DNA of 64,000 bases from Ancylomarina sp. DW003 (GCF_029029505.1 NZ_JAKJSD010000002.1:62001-126000); one strand, 5' to 3'; positions 54,301 through 62,644 are shown, numbered from the stretch's first letter. Notes: a model not told the origin generated them from the letters alone. A program made the numbers and translations.

Positions 54301-55103
54301 GTATAATCATTAGCAGATAAACCTTTGCCTGTTTCTTTGTCTACCTTTGTGGCTATGTCTGTTGTATTATCGGCAATTGCATTGGCCTGAGTTGTAGTAA
54401 TGCCTGTTTTGGCTGTGTTTAATGCAATGGCAACATCTTGCGTTGTCTGATCGCTTTCTATATTAGCAATAGAAGTTGCATTTGTTGCAATACCACTAAT
54501 ATCCTGATCGCCCGTGTTAGTTCCCGAAGTATTGGAAATAATTGTGGCTTGTGCAGGACTAACTCCAACTTTGGACGTGTTTATATCTACCAAAGCTTTT
54601 AAAACCATTCCCTGATTTGCGGAAAGGGCTTCGGTGGTACTTGAAGAAGCCAGGTTATCTGTTATGCTTACGCTTGCTCCGGAATTGTTAATGGCAAGCC
54701 ATTCTGTATCCTTGTGCACATACAAAAACTCGTTTGTTTCATTGAAAAACAGGTCTCCCTTGCTGTAATCCGCTACATCAGGAAGTACTGTTCCGTAATT
54801 AAGGCTTTGCTCGCCGCTTCCCATATTGTTCCACGAACTGCCATCCCAAAAATAGAATTTACTCTCCTGATTGTCGTAAACCATTAGTCCATTTGCTGAC
54901 TGATCTTCTGCAGCAAACATAGCTTCTCTTTCTGTTGTTGTTAATCGGGGGATCAATAATCCTTTGCTGTCTGAAACCAACTCCAATATGGATTTGTCAT
55001 GAGCAGCAACTCTTCCTTTTCCAATACTTACACCCTCGCTTTGTGACCATAAAAGCATTGAATAAAGAACTAAAACACATGTAATCGTAATTTTCTTAAA
55101 CAT
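51387..55103 (-). CDS. Tail-fibre-like surface protein with tandem repeats
   Basis: 1238 residues from the chosen start; the signal peptide is MFKKITITCVLVLYSMLLWS, ending near SQ. The open frame starts 36 bp earlier (55139), but those 12 residues do not look like part of a signal peptide. The body is rich in Thr, Ala, Asp and Asn with motifs seen in phage tail fibres (LSANDYTDAEKTKLAG, LTAEQGKNLKALVDVNTAKTG, DQDISGIATN). It includes three to four nearly identical 71-residue repeats. The C-terminus resembles a tail-collar segment (GLVYGKTTFSVQLSSGIYQA, after an LRNVGGNAGTEG stretch). There is no T9SS sorting domain. It is the last gene of an operon with OmpA-like, PorP/SprF and CTD proteins and is probably a fibrous surface adhesin. 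Confidence 0.82.
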   Translation of the reverse strand: MFKKITITCVLVLYSMLLWSQSEGVSIGKGRVAAHDKSILELVSDSKGLLIPRLTTTEREAMFAAEDQSANGLMVYDNQESKFYFWDGSSWNNMGSGEQSLNYGTVLPDVADYSKGDLFFNETNEFLYVHKDTEWLAINNSGASVSITDNLASSSTTEALSANQGMVLKALVDINTSKVGVSPAQATIISNTSGTNTGDQDISGIATNATSIANIESDQTTQDVAIALNTAKTGITTTQANAIADNTTDIATKVDKETGKGLSANDYTDAEKTKLAGAELTANKNAANGYAGLDNNTKIDLAQLPAITINNVYTVADEGAQLALSASQGDVAIRIDISKNYIQNGGSAGDLSDWSELASPSVDVSSVNGKTGNVVIGITDIATLQSNLGSKANTADLATVATSGSFDDLSGRPVNLDTDSTDDLLKTDLVNDLTTGGDSKSLTAEQGKNLKALVDVNTAKTGITTAQANAITANTTALDTKLAKNLADANIFVGNSSNEAAGIALSGDATLANTGVLTIANNAISTTKISNDAVTVDKLAHGTADGQVMRWDATAETWQLVDLGSVTVTENDGIIGNEITNASNGTLTRSGAGTTSDPYTLGVSTGGINTAELADNAVTTAKLTDGVVTPTKLNGISTNGTSGQVLATNADGSFSYADATVVEDVLSSTSTSNALSAAQGKILKDLVDVNTAKTGITTEQTDAIVANTAKVGVTPAQATIIGNTSGVNTGDQDISGIATNATAIADLESEQTTQDAAIALNTAKTGITTEQADAIVANTAKVGVTPAQATIIGNTSGVNTGDQDISGIATNTTAISNLESEQTIQDAAIALNTAKTGITTEQADAIVANTAKVGVTPAQATIIGNTSGVNTGDQDISGIATNTTAIANLESEQTTQDAAIALNTAKVGVTPAQATIIGNTSGVNTGDQDISGIAANTTALDAKVDKVTGKGLSTNDYTDAEKSKLAGLANTTVVNDLTTGGTTDALSAEQGKTLEDAKLAKTLADGSLFVGNATNEATAVTLSGDATLANDGTLTIEDDAVDGSDISLTNEAAGDVMYHDSTDWVRLPKGSAGQVLAINDAGTAPIWKTMASSGSDGKRIGEFVYAKSGRTEADGYLAVNPGTIVNGATTYPLWAAQYPEFVSGNDIVFPADVEGMFLRNVGGNAGTEGVFQTDQTAANGLVYGKTTFSVQLSSGIYQAIGNASSSGAGIVNLNATSEDPETAPVNRAYQLYTIVDTY
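52300..53036 (-). repeat. 213-bp tandem repeats in the tail-fibre-like gene
   Basis: Units of 213 bp (71 codons), with about three full copies and a partial one, are nearly identical at the DNA level. Each unit encodes ITTEQADAIVANTAKVGVTP and later TGDQDISGIATNTTAI, LESEQTTQDAAIALNTAKTG. A more diverged copy occurs earlier in the protein (near residues 190-260). High nucleotide identity implies recent duplication or homogenisation. Confidence 0.9.
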
Positions 55104-55226
55104 ATAAATAGGTTTTATTGGTTTTTGGTTGAGAGACAAACAAGAGTTGTATTCAATTTCTTACTCGTCCCAAATACATTTCACAGGACATTATTTTATC
55201 AACATCCTTTCGAACTTAATTTGTAA

Positions 55227-57110
55227 TCATTTTCCCATTGGGATAATCAGTTTTTTTCCTGCATGAACATAGTGAACATCCAATCCATTAGCTCTCATAA
55301 GTTCCCTGACTGTTATGTTATACTGCCGGGAAATTACCTGTAGGTTTTCTTTCTTTTTTACCTGATGAATGGCTTTCACACCCACCAAATAAATATTCTC
55401 TTCCTCATCTTTGAATATTTCATTAAGCAGCAATAAATCGGATATGGAGTTGTGAAAAATATCCTTAAGCTCATTCAAATCGCGATAGTCTTTTTTTTCT
55501 ACCGCTAAAATGATAGGGTAAGCAAACTGGTACTTGCTGGCTTTAAGAAAAGCAAAGCGTTCTTCTTCGCTTTTTACGGAAGTATGAGTCAAACATTCAC
55601 CCAGAATAAGGGGTGTAAATGTTTTTTCCGTGAGACTTCCTCCCCGCTCTGTAAAATAGTTCTTCAGGCTCTCAGCTCGTTTCAAAGAAAGTTGATAGTT
55701 GTAATCGCTATCGCCCTTGGCATCGCTACCCGCAATGATTAGCATGTTCTCTTCAGAGCCTTTTTCCCTTATCAATTCTTTGTAACGATTCAGACAAGCA
55801 AGGTATTTCTCGTTGATCTCAAAACTGTCAAAGTCAAAAAAGACGGTATCTTCACTTAAAACTGTTAGTGCATTTAAATCCTCCTTAAATTGCGTCTCTA
55901 CCTGATGTACTTCTTCCGTTTCAATCGAAACAGGGGATGTCAGTTCTCCAATTATCACTCCAATAAGAACAGAGGTTTTGTCTTCACTATTGGGTGCTGA
56001 AGCAACAATAGACTTGTAACACACCAAACTATTGTTAGAAATGCCAATGGCATATACATCATCATCTCTGTTTCCAATAAAGTACAAACAGTAATCATCA
56101 TAAGGCGTGCTGAAGTTCTTTAGATGCTTACGTTTTTTTGTTTCCGGATTATAGGCATAATTATCCAAACCTCCTTTGCTGTTTTTGTGACCATCGCTAC
56201 TAAACAGAAGTTTTGACTCGTGTAACAAAGGAAACAGTTCATCGAGCACCGTATTCACCTGCTCGTCAAGAAGTACAGGGGGACCCCAGGCATTCTCCCT
56301 CAATTCGACGTAATAAATATCCCATCCGCCATAACCTCCGGGCATATCGGAGCAGAAATACAATCGCTGGTTTTCAGCATCGTAGTAAGGCATGGAACAG
56401 GAATAATACCTGGAATTAAACGGAAAAGCAGGAATTTCTTTTCCTTGACTTACAATTCTTGCAGGGAGTTTGTTTGGGGGAATGATACTGTATATCCGCT
56501 TCTCTTTCGAAATCCTAATTTGAGAAAGTACCGAAACTGCCTGAGAAATTGTATCGTTCACCATAACAGGATTCTCTAATTTACCATCTTTAAAGTCCGA
56601 AGCATACAAGCTGTATTCCTGATCGCTTTCTCCTTGTACCAAATAGTAAAGGCTGTCATTCTCGTATCTAATCCCCAATTTGGATGCAAAACCTAGATCA
56701 ACTCGGCTGTACTCCATATCACTTGTGTCCACATCGATTTGTCTCACCTGAACCAATTCCAATAAAAGCGTTACCTCAGGATCTTCATTAAACTTTAGTA
56801 GCTTTGGATGTGGTATTTCGTTTGCTCGTCCTAAGCGCAACATCGAATAATAATAATTCAACACATCTTCCCGTTTTATTCGCTTAGGATGGTTTTCAAC
56901 TATTTTTTGATAGGCATCAGCTGCATTTTCATATTTACGCTTTTGCATGGCATTTTTTGCCACTGCCTGTAAATCACGATACCCCTTGTTTGTTTCAGAT
57001 AAATTCCCAAACAATGGTATTTCGTTCACATGCCAAAGCATAATATGACTTGACTGCCCCACTACAGATAGAAAGAACTGCAACAGTAAAATCAAACTAA
57101 TCTTTTTCAT
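55227..57110 (-). CDS. OmpA-family protein with PD40-type repeats and LysM
   Basis: 627 residues from MKKISLILLLQFFLSVVG; the frame is open from 57128. A TPR-like part lies at about 25-90. WD40-like/PD40 strands follow (AENQRLYFCSDMPGGYGGWD is the diagnostic repeat, about 255-275). An OmpA peptidoglycan-binding domain spans about 430-505 (IIAGSDAKGDSDYNYQLSLK), and a C-terminal LysM domain (VISRQYNITVRELMRANGLD to LIIPMGK) spans about 587-633. It anchors an outer membrane complex to peptidoglycan. This combination often accompanies PorP/SprF proteins in T9SS-related surface loci, as here, 2 bp after the sprF-like gene. Confidence 0.88.
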   Translation of the reverse strand: MKKISLILLLQFFLSVVGQSSHIMLWHVNEIPLFGNLSETNKGYRDLQAVAKNAMQKRKYENAADAYQKIVENHPKRIKREDVLNYYYSMLRLGRANEIPHPKLLKFNEDPEVTLLLELVQVRQIDVDTSDMEYSRVDLGFASKLGIRYENDSLYYLVQGESDQEYSLYASDFKDGKLENPVMVNDTISQAVSVLSQIRISKEKRIYSIIPPNKLPARIVSQGKEIPAFPFNSRYYSCSMPYYDAENQRLYFCSDMPGGYGGWDIYYVELRENAWGPPVLLDEQVNTVLDELFPLLHESKLLFSSDGHKNSKGGLDNYAYNPETKKRKHLKNFSTPYDDYCLYFIGNRDDDVYAIGISNNSLVCYKSIVASAPNSEDKTSVLIGVIIGELTSPVSIETEEVHQVETQFKEDLNALTVLSEDTVFFDFDSFEINEKYLACLNRYKELIREKGSEENMLIIAGSDAKGDSDYNYQLSLKRAESLKNYFTERGGSLTEKTFTPLILGECLTHTSVKSEEERFAFLKASKYQFAYPIILAVEKKDYRDLNELKDIFHNSISDLLLLNEIFKDEEENIYLVGVKAIHQVKKKENLQVISRQYNITVRELMRANGLDVHYVHAGKKLIIPMGK

Positions 57111-57111
57111 A

Positions 57112-58104
57112 TTAATACAGGTATTCACTTAAGGGGGTATCGTAAAGAACTGATCTCTTTTTGAAATAAGCCTTCTTTCGAGAACTCTTTTTTAAGAAGT
57201 TATAGGACAAAAAGATGCCCTGCGTATCGTATCGGTTCAAACCACTACCAATGCCTTTCTCATAGGTGTATCCTACAGTGATTTTTTTCACCTTACCAAA
57301 TCTGGCACTAAGCGTAAATGTTTGAGCTTCATTCAGGCGATGACTTGTTCCTAACCAAATGCTACTGAAAAGAAAACAATGAAAAGACAAATCCAAAATG
57401 GGTGAGACATAACCATTATCCAACTTGCCGTCCTGACCTGCCTTTATCTGATTTTGAATGTAGTATTTACTGACTAAAGCCAGCTTGTAAACAAAGTCTT
57501 CGTTCACCGCCTTTACCATACCAATGGTACCATCAAAGCCTGTGAGGTATTTGTAATCAAAATCGTTTTTAGATACAGTTATGTTCGAACTGATTCCCAT
57601 AAAAAAATTGGAGACCATTGCCATCATACCCATAGTAAAAGCCGGATTGGTTTGACTGAGTTCAACCCTGTTAAAATTGACTTCCGGATAGTGAATCATC
57701 TTTTTTCTATCGTAACTTTCTCCTTGTACACCCATACCAACACCTAATGCCAAATGGGCATCGGTACCCAGTCGTAGTTTCTTGGAAAGGCTCAGGTAGA
57801 ACGTGTTCACGCTCCGAAGTCCAACTTCTTCTGATACGATGGTGGTTCCCAGTCCTAAGGCTCTTTTACCTAATGGAATATAGGCATTAGCTGCCAGCAC
57901 CTTTGGACCATCAACTCCTGCATTGTACCATTGCTGACGACTCATCACGTTCAGTGAAACATATTCTTTATAGGAATTGTATGCCGGATTAAAAAATTCT
58001 TGTTTTGTTATTGCCGGAACTGAAAGTTCAAACTGTGAGAAAGCCTGTCCTCCCCATACTAAACAAACAAAGAGAACGCTTATATATTTTGTATATCTAT
58101 TCAT
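57112..58104 (-). CDS. PorP/SprF family outer membrane protein
   Basis: 330 residues with a signal peptide (about 1-23, ending AFS). The N-terminus QFELSVPAITKQEFFNPAYN and the conserved ALGVGMGVQGESYD-like strand match the PorP/SprF family. SprF is needed for export or surface attachment of SprB-like type B CTD proteins through T9SS. The gene overlaps its upstream neighbour, which carries a type B-like CTD, by 8 bp, so the pair is probably a matched cargo-receptor couple. Confidence 0.88.
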   Translation of the reverse strand: MNRYTKYISVLFVCLVWGGQAFSQFELSVPAITKQEFFNPAYNSYKEYVSLNVMSRQQWYNAGVDGPKVLAANAYIPLGKRALGLGTTIVSEEVGLRSVNTFYLSLSKKLRLGTDAHLALGVGMGVQGESYDRKKMIHYPEVNFNRVELSQTNPAFTMGMMAMVSNFFMGISSNITVSKNDFDYKYLTGFDGTIGMVKAVNEDFVYKLALVSKYYIQNQIKAGQDGKLDNGYVSPILDLSFHCFLFSSIWLGTSHRLNEAQTFTLSARFGKVKKITVGYTYEKGIGSGLNRYDTQGIFLSYNFLKKSSRKKAYFKKRSVLYDTPLSEYLY

Positions 58105-59287
58105 TGGATCTTACGATTTCTACATAATTACTCTTGTTTAACTTACTACCATCTTTCATAGTGGCTTTCAAATAATAATAGTAGGTGCCATCATTATAGT
58201 CTCTGAAGTTGAGATTGTTCTGATAGTCTTCACTTGAGAAAATCAAGCCTCCCAAACTGTTGTAAACTTTTAGGTTGATATTCTGAAAATCTTCCATCCC
58301 CGGAATAATGAAATAACTTTCACTTCTTTCATCTATAACAATCGTATTGACCAGTTCCAGTTCTTTCTTATCTGCCAGGTATCCAAATCTAGATTCAATC
58401 ACAGCCAGAATCCCTTCTTGAACCGGAACATATCCTGCCAAATAGAATGGTTCTTTCATTTCGGCATCTCTGTCAATAATTGGTTTGCTTTGATAAAAAG
58501 GATCCTCTTTGGCATACATAAGGGCATACTTGCCTTCTAATAGATTCCCTTCTTTATCTAATAGCGAAACAATGGCTTCATAGCTTGCATTTGCTTGTTC
58601 TGCTTTTACGGTCCAACCTCCCGAGCCAGGAAAGACCATAGGCGAATTGGCATTGGCATCATTCCACTTATCATCCAAATCGGAATCGTAGTTAACTTGT
58701 ATCTTATTGGATTCTTTAAATTCAGATAGCTCTAGGGGATGAAAACTACTTTCATCACCTACCGGAAATGCATAACTTTTATCCTGATCGATGGTGCGTA
58801 CCAAATTACCAATGACGTAACTGGTATTGCCTTGGGAGTTATTAAACACAATTGCATGATCGGAGGTATTAAGCACCGTCAAAACACCATTCTCATCTGT
58901 TATTACTCGTCCCTTAAAAAGTTGTAAATTATCAGTAATTTCTAAGTTGCCACTTTGATGAAGGTCTCCGTTTGTGATATTCACAATCAAACTTTTAACG
59001 CTGACATCATTTACCTCCAGATAGGTGTTTGCATTGCCTTTAAAATTAAGTATGGCATTCTCAAGTGCGCTTCCCGATGAAAGAACAAGTTCTATTTCAT
59101 CCTTATTCACAAAGCAGAGTTCGCCGTTTATTTCAAGCTGACCATTCGATTGATCGATGTATCCCCCTTGCAGACAAATAATGCCATTAACGTGTACAGA
59201 GGTGTTCGTTACCAACAAATCGCCTCCCTGCGCAAACAAATATCCTGCAAAAAACATTGTTAGTAAAAGCGTATAAATTCTTTTCAT
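58097..59287 (-). CDS. T9SS type B-like CTD surface protein
   Basis: 396 residues. The signal peptide (about 1-19, ending AQ) is followed by a beta-helix-like region (30-180: repeated VNGIICLQGG, LEITDNLQLFKGRVIT). A middle Ig-like part comes next, and a C-terminal gliding-motility-associated CTD with FIIPGMEDFQNINLKVYNSL, then YNDGTYYYYLKA and a YVEIVR end. This domain directs export via T9SS of SprB type. It heads the four-gene operon. Function is probably adhesion or assembly of a surface structure. Confidence 0.82.
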   Translation of the reverse strand: MKRIYTLLLTMFFAGYLFAQGGDLLVTNTSVHVNGIICLQGGYIDQSNGQLEINGELCFVNKDEIELVLSSGSALENAILNFKGNANTYLEVNDVSVKSLIVNITNGDLHQSGNLEITDNLQLFKGRVITDENGVLTVLNTSDHAIVFNNSQGNTSYVIGNLVRTIDQDKSYAFPVGDESSFHPLELSEFKESNKIQVNYDSDLDDKWNDANANSPMVFPGSGGWTVKAEQANASYEAIVSLLDKEGNLLEGKYALMYAKEDPFYQSKPIIDRDAEMKEPFYLAGYVPVQEGILAVIESRFGYLADKKELELVNTIVIDERSESYFIIPGMEDFQNINLKVYNSLGGLIFSSEDYQNNLNFRDYNDGTYYYYLKATMKDGSKLNKSNYVEIVRSNE

Positions 59288-60051
59288 AAGCAGTAAATTT
59301 GGTTTATAATAAGGATCTGTATTTCATTCTTTGTTCTACAATCACAAACAATTAGCTTTTTTTACTAAAAGCTTCCTTCTTGTTCTTTTTTCATAGTCCC
59401 GAACTCACATCAAGTCACTTAAGTAATTTATTATTGTTTAATTTTAAATTATATCCCTTATCAATTCAAGTTTTAGTTTGAACAGAGACATAATTCTATT
59501 TTTTCCTGATGAATTCAATTAAATATGTCGTGAACCATATTTTACTTATATAGAATGCACGGCTCCTTCTTACTTAAATACATTTTTATATGTACAGTAT
59601 CAATTTGTCAGAACCGAATTAAACAAAAAAAGAGGGAGTAAATTTGTCAAAAAACGTCAAAGTTTTTACACAAGTAAATTGCGGATTCTTCTTGCAGAGA
59701 ATAAAGTTGCAGGCTATTTAAAATAGTGGATTGTAGTTGGTAGTGGCTTAACTAGTTCTGAAGAGGCAAGCCTCTCAACAATAGTGCAGATACAAAGCTC
59801 TTGTATATAGCTTAAATCAGAACAGGGGCAAAAAAATAACAAATTTCTCTCGAAACACATTCCAGAAACATATTAAGACCAAAGCCTAAGATTCTCTTCA
59901 GATAACTTTATATTTTGGAAATGGAACCTGAGAAATATCAAAATTGGAATGTAGTGCCCAAAATTTGAGTTAACCTATCTCTATAATTTCAAATAAGAGA
60001 AATTCTACACTAATCAGAAAATAATTGAATAAAGAGGATTATGGGCATTTA
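59288..60051. other. Gene-free region upstream of the surface-protein operon
   Basis: 764 bp, AT-rich. No ORF with recognisable features was seen. Its right end may hold decayed coding material (see the fragment at 60052-60186). The promoter of the surface-protein operon must be within the first few hundred bases, but no clear TAnnTTTG box with a matching -33 element was found. Confidence 0.5.
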
Positions 60052-60186
60052 TTAAATTAATATTATCGATTTAGCTAATTTTTGTTCCTGTTCTTTTACG
60101 AGACTCAAGATCTTGGTAAGGTTCACGTTGATGGTAAATTCGAAATTCTTGGCCGATTTGATAAATCCGATATCAGGGGATGTAAT
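60052..60186 (-). pseudogene. Possible gene remnant (C-terminal fragment)
   Basis: A stop-to-stop frame of 44 residues reads ITSPDIGFIKSAKNFEFTIN and ends VNLTKILSLVKEQEQKLAKS before IILI and a stop. It has codon-like composition (Lys/Glu-rich amphipathic helix at the end) but no start codon and no identifiable family. A remnant of a mobile element or phage gene is the best guess. Confidence 0.3.
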
Positions 60187-60229
60187 TTATTGGAGAGAGA
60201 GTAAGTTTGAGTCTTTCGTATTTAAATAC

Positions 60230-60264
60230 AAAAAAGGGACTGTCTCAAAACAAGAGAAAGCCCC
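60230..60264 (-). terminator. Terminator after tRNA-Leu
   Basis: On the minus strand GGGGCTTTCTC (60264-60254) pairs with GAGACAGTCCC (60246-60236), with one G-T pair and one mismatch, followed by six T (60235-60230). Confidence 0.8.
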
Positions 60265-60275
60265 TTTAAAATAAG

Positions 60276-60359
60276 TGCTCAAGAAAAGACTCGAACTTTC
60301 ACGACCAGTTGGCCACTACCCCCTCAAGGTAGCGCGTCTACCAATTCCGCCACTTGAGC
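60276..60359 (-). tRNA. tRNA-Leu (anticodon GAG)
   Basis: 84 nt. The acceptor arm GCTCAAG pairs with CTTGAGC, with discriminator A. The D-arm is typical of tRNA-Leu (GGCGGAATTGGTAGAC). The anticodon stem is CTACC/GGTAG around TTGAGGG, giving GAG at 60325-60323. A long variable arm follows (GTGGCCAACTGGTC region), then the T-arm with GTTCGAGTC. CCA is not encoded. Confidence 0.95.
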
Positions 60360-60370
60360 ATATTGCGTAG

Positions 60371-60400
60371 CAAAAGTAATAAATATGTTGCATATGCAAA
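60371..60400 (-). promoter_or_regulatory. Promoter of tRNA-Leu
   Basis: On the minus strand TTTG (60400-60397), 18-bp spacer, TACTTTTG (60378-60371), a full match to the Bacteroidetes -33/-7 elements. The predicted start is about 6 nt before the mature tRNA. Confidence 0.75.
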
Positions 60401-60505
60401 GGGAATATTAAGAGAAATCACATTTTAATATTCCCGAAAACAGATACAAGACGTTTAATCGAATCTGATAAATTCTATTCAAGTCTTCAATAAGATTTCA
60501 AGCCA

Positions 60506-60844
60506 CTAATTGTGAGACAATTGATATTTGAAATTTGTAATCATCTCGTAAGGATGGTTCAAAGAGTTCGAAAATAATGTTTTTAATTCCTGAACTTCTT
60601 CCTTATTCAATAGCACATTAAAACTTGAATGTCCTACTGGTACAATGATTTTTTTTCGGTAGGGCAAATGCGAATTTATTTTCTCCCAATAAAGACCATC
60701 TAATTCCTTAAAATATCTGGCAAATCTAACATACTCCCTTTCGTTAAAATTAAAGTTTAAGTTTTTATACTCAATATGTATTTTATTGCATCCTGAACAC
60801 CTGAATACATTACCATTTTCGGTTTTACTAAGGGTACTATTCAT
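60506..60844 (-). CDS. DUF6686-like small protein
   Basis: 112 residues. A CSGC motif near residue 18 (FRCSGCNKIHIEYKNLNFNF) suggests a small metal-binding site at the N-terminus. The rest is helical (EREYVRFARYFKELDGLYWE) with a beta stretch (KKIIVPVGHSSFNVLLNKEE). The general form resembles the Bacteroidetes DUF6686 proteins, by recall. It lies 46 bp downstream of a 41-residue protein that also carries Cys. Function is unknown. Confidence 0.7.
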   Translation of the reverse strand: MNSTLSKTENGNVFRCSGCNKIHIEYKNLNFNFNEREYVRFARYFKELDGLYWEKINSHLPYRKKIIVPVGHSSFNVLLNKEEVQELKTLFSNSLNHPYEMITNFKYQLSHN

Positions 60845-60889
60845 TCCGTCTTATTTTTTCATCATTTTATATGACTTTCTATAATAGAA

Positions 60890-61015
60890 TCAGTCTTTTT
60901 TGTCCTTAATATGCGTATTTGAAAGATCCCGTTCTTCTTCAAAGAAATTCTCACATCCGACACAAAAGATTCTACAATTACTTTCAGTTTGATTCAAAAC
61001 TATTATCTCATTCAT
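60890..61015 (-). CDS. Small Cys-containing protein
   Basis: 41 residues: MNEIIVLNQTESNCRIFCVG then CENFFEEERDLSNTHIKDKK and D. The Cys pattern is C-x3-C-x2-C, with a polar charged tail. It lies between flavodoxin and the DUF6686-like gene, with no ORF overlapping on the other strand. The gap to flavodoxin is 89 bp. It is too short for a family call but its position in a same-strand gene row and codon content support it. Confidence 0.5.
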   Translation of the reverse strand: MNEIIVLNQTESNCRIFCVGCENFFEEERDLSNTHIKDKKD

Positions 61016-61104
61016 CTGCAATAGATTTTAAACTTTAAATGTTAAAAAAGAAGAGTAAGACCGAAGCCTTACTAACTTCCTAAACTACATATCAAATAAA
61101 ACAC

Positions 61105-61611
61105 TTAATCAAACTGACCTTTAAGTTCATTCACCCAATTTTTAATTCGGGTTTCACTCAAACTACTTTGATTTTCTTCATCTAAGGCTAAACCGACTAA
61201 TCTTCCATCAATTTCAGCCTGAGTTTCATCATATTCATACCCTTGGGTTGTGGTTGATCCAACAAGATCACAACCTTTCTCTTTTAAATTTTTATAAATT
61301 TCAGCAATAGCATCAACAAACGAATCGGAATAGGCATATTGATCTCCAAGACCAAATATGGCAACTTTTTTTCCCAATAAATTCGCCTCAGAAATCTCAG
61401 CCATAAAGCTTTCAAAATCATCTTGCAGATCACCTATCCCCCAAGTTGAAGCTCCAAAAACCAGATTTGTAAATTGTTCAATATCTTTAGATGTAGCCTC
61501 AGATACATCAAAAAGTTGTGCTATATCTTCACCAAATTCCTGTTGTATTCTCTGAGCTGAAGTCTCAGTATTTCCAGTTGTTGACCCGTAAAAAATTCCT
61601 ATCTTCTGCAT
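61105..61611 (-). CDS. fldA: Flavodoxin, long-chain type
   Basis: 168 residues from MQKIGIFYGSTTGNTETSAQ. The phosphate-binding loop GSTTGNTE is residues 9-16, and FGASTWGIGDLQDDF and FGLGDQYAYSDSFVDA are the two FMN loops with Trp and Tyr stacking. Long-chain type is shown by the inserted loop after strand 5 (TTTQGYEYDETQA). It carries electrons as a low-potential substitute for ferredoxin in the cytoplasm, probably under iron limitation. The frame is open 10 codons further up (61641), but the -7 box of its promoter overlaps that start, so the Met at 61611 is chosen. Confidence 0.95.
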   Translation of the reverse strand: MQKIGIFYGSTTGNTETSAQRIQQEFGEDIAQLFDVSEATSKDIEQFTNLVFGASTWGIGDLQDDFESFMAEISEANLLGKKVAIFGLGDQYAYSDSFVDAIAEIYKNLKEKGCDLVGSTTTQGYEYDETQAEIDGRLVGLALDEENQSSLSETRIKNWVNELKGQFD

Positions 61612-61640
61612 ATTGTTTTTATTTAGATTAATTATCAACA

Positions 61641-61672
61641 CAAATTTAAAAGCTGCAAGTAAGTTTTACAAT
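61641..61672 (-). promoter_or_regulatory. Promoter of flavodoxin
   Basis: On the minus strand TTG (61671-61669, inside ATTG), 20-bp spacer, TAAATTTG (61648-61641), a good Bacteroidetes match. Transcription would start near 61634, so the leader is about 23 nt. Confidence 0.7.
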
Positions 61673-61768
61673 CACTAAAAGTTATGATTTTTGACTGCGT
61701 AAAACTCAGACTGAGTAGCTTGTCAAATATTTAGTCTCAATTGTCTAAAGGTCTATTGGTGCTTTTTA

Positions 61769-61776
61769 TATCTTTG
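61769..61776 (+). promoter_or_regulatory. -7 box of the downstream hypothetical gene
   Basis: TATCTTTG is an exact match to TAnnTTTG and lies 24 bp before the ATG of the next gene. No clear -33 element is at the usual distance. Confidence 0.5.
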
Positions 61777-61799
61777 TCGCATATTATAATTTATTCAAT

Positions 61800-62348
61800 A
61801 TGTCAGAACAGATACAAGACTATAGTTATCTCGATCAAATAGCTCTTCAAAAGGAGAAATGGAATGATTTAAACAAATCTGAATTACAGGTTATGTGTTT
61901 CAGAACCTTCTTGCTTTATGGTCAATCTCAGAATAAAAACATGATACTCACCGTTTTTGAAATGTATGAGTTCCTCATGTCCAACACGTCTACTACAGAA
62001 CGTACCAAAATGTTGACAGCAATTAGTGCTAATATCAGAAAAAAGAACACAAAGGCTATCATGGGACTTTTCCCATTTATTCAGGTGGAAGAAGATGCTA
62101 ATATTATTCGTACCTCTGCTCAGTTCTTTGTCAACCTATCCGTTATTTCGAACAAAGAAGCCGTTTCTGGTACAAAGATTTTGCTGGAATTGATTCGTGA
62201 GGATTTAAATGATGCGCGTTCGGCCTACGTCCTTTTAGGTTTACTTGATATCGATAATGAAAAAGTAAATGCGCAGGTTAGTCTGATTTACTCTGAACTG
62301 GGTAGCGAGGTTAAAACCATTCTTCACAACAATGGCGTAAAAATTTAG
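61800..62348 (+). CDS. Alpha-helical protein of unknown function
   Basis: 182 residues, nearly all helical, without signal or membrane segments. Helix pairs of about 30-40 residues (LTVFEMYEFLMSNTSTTERT, TAISANIRKKNTKAIMGLFP, ILLELIREDLNDARSAYVLL) suggest a HEAT-like or armadillo-like solenoid. No family is recognised. It has its own promoter box and a strong terminator, so it is monocistronic. It is divergent from flavodoxin, but no shared function can be inferred. Confidence 0.75.
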   Translation: MSEQIQDYSYLDQIALQKEKWNDLNKSELQVMCFRTFLLYGQSQNKNMILTVFEMYEFLMSNTSTTERTKMLTAISANIRKKNTKAIMGLFPFIQVEEDANIIRTSAQFFVNLSVISNKEAVSGTKILLELIREDLNDARSAYVLLGLLDIDNEKVNAQVSLIYSELGSEVKTILHNNGVKI

Positions 62349-62375
62349 AGAAATAATTCTCTTAATAATGATAAA

Positions 62376-62408
62376 AAAAACGACTGGTCAGGCGATCAGT
62401 CGTTTTTT
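62376..62408. terminator. Bidirectional terminator
   Basis: AAAAACGACTG (62376-62386) pairs perfectly with CAGTCGTTTTT (62397-62407), with T-runs for both strands. Confidence 0.92.
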
Positions 62409-62413
62409 GCATC

Positions 62414-62644
62414 CTATAGATATTGCTCGTAAAATTCACGACACTCATCTTGTTCATTAGGACTTCTTCCTTCCAAAGATTGCAATCTGTACAGAATACA
62501 TTTCTCCTCAGGATTTAAAAATCTGTCATCGTTGTTAGAATGAGGGTGATCATTCTTAATCTCTTTAATGCTTTCGATTACATTTGAATCACTTTGTTTT
62601 ACAAGCCACTCAATTAGCACTAATTTTTCGGTTTGTAGATTCAT
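62414..62644 (-). CDS. Small acidic protein, unknown
   Basis: 76 residues. The start MNLQTEKLVLIEWLVKQSDS with NVIESIKEIK resembles the N-terminal helices of small Bacteroidetes antitoxin-like proteins, but there is no partner toxin gene next to it. The remainder is charged (DRFLNPEEKCILYRLQSLEG). It lies directly after a bidirectional terminator. Function is not determined. Confidence 0.6.
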   Translation of the reverse strand: MNLQTEKLVLIEWLVKQSDSNVIESIKEIKNDHPHSNNDDRFLNPEEKCILYRLQSLEGRSPNEQDECREFYEQYL

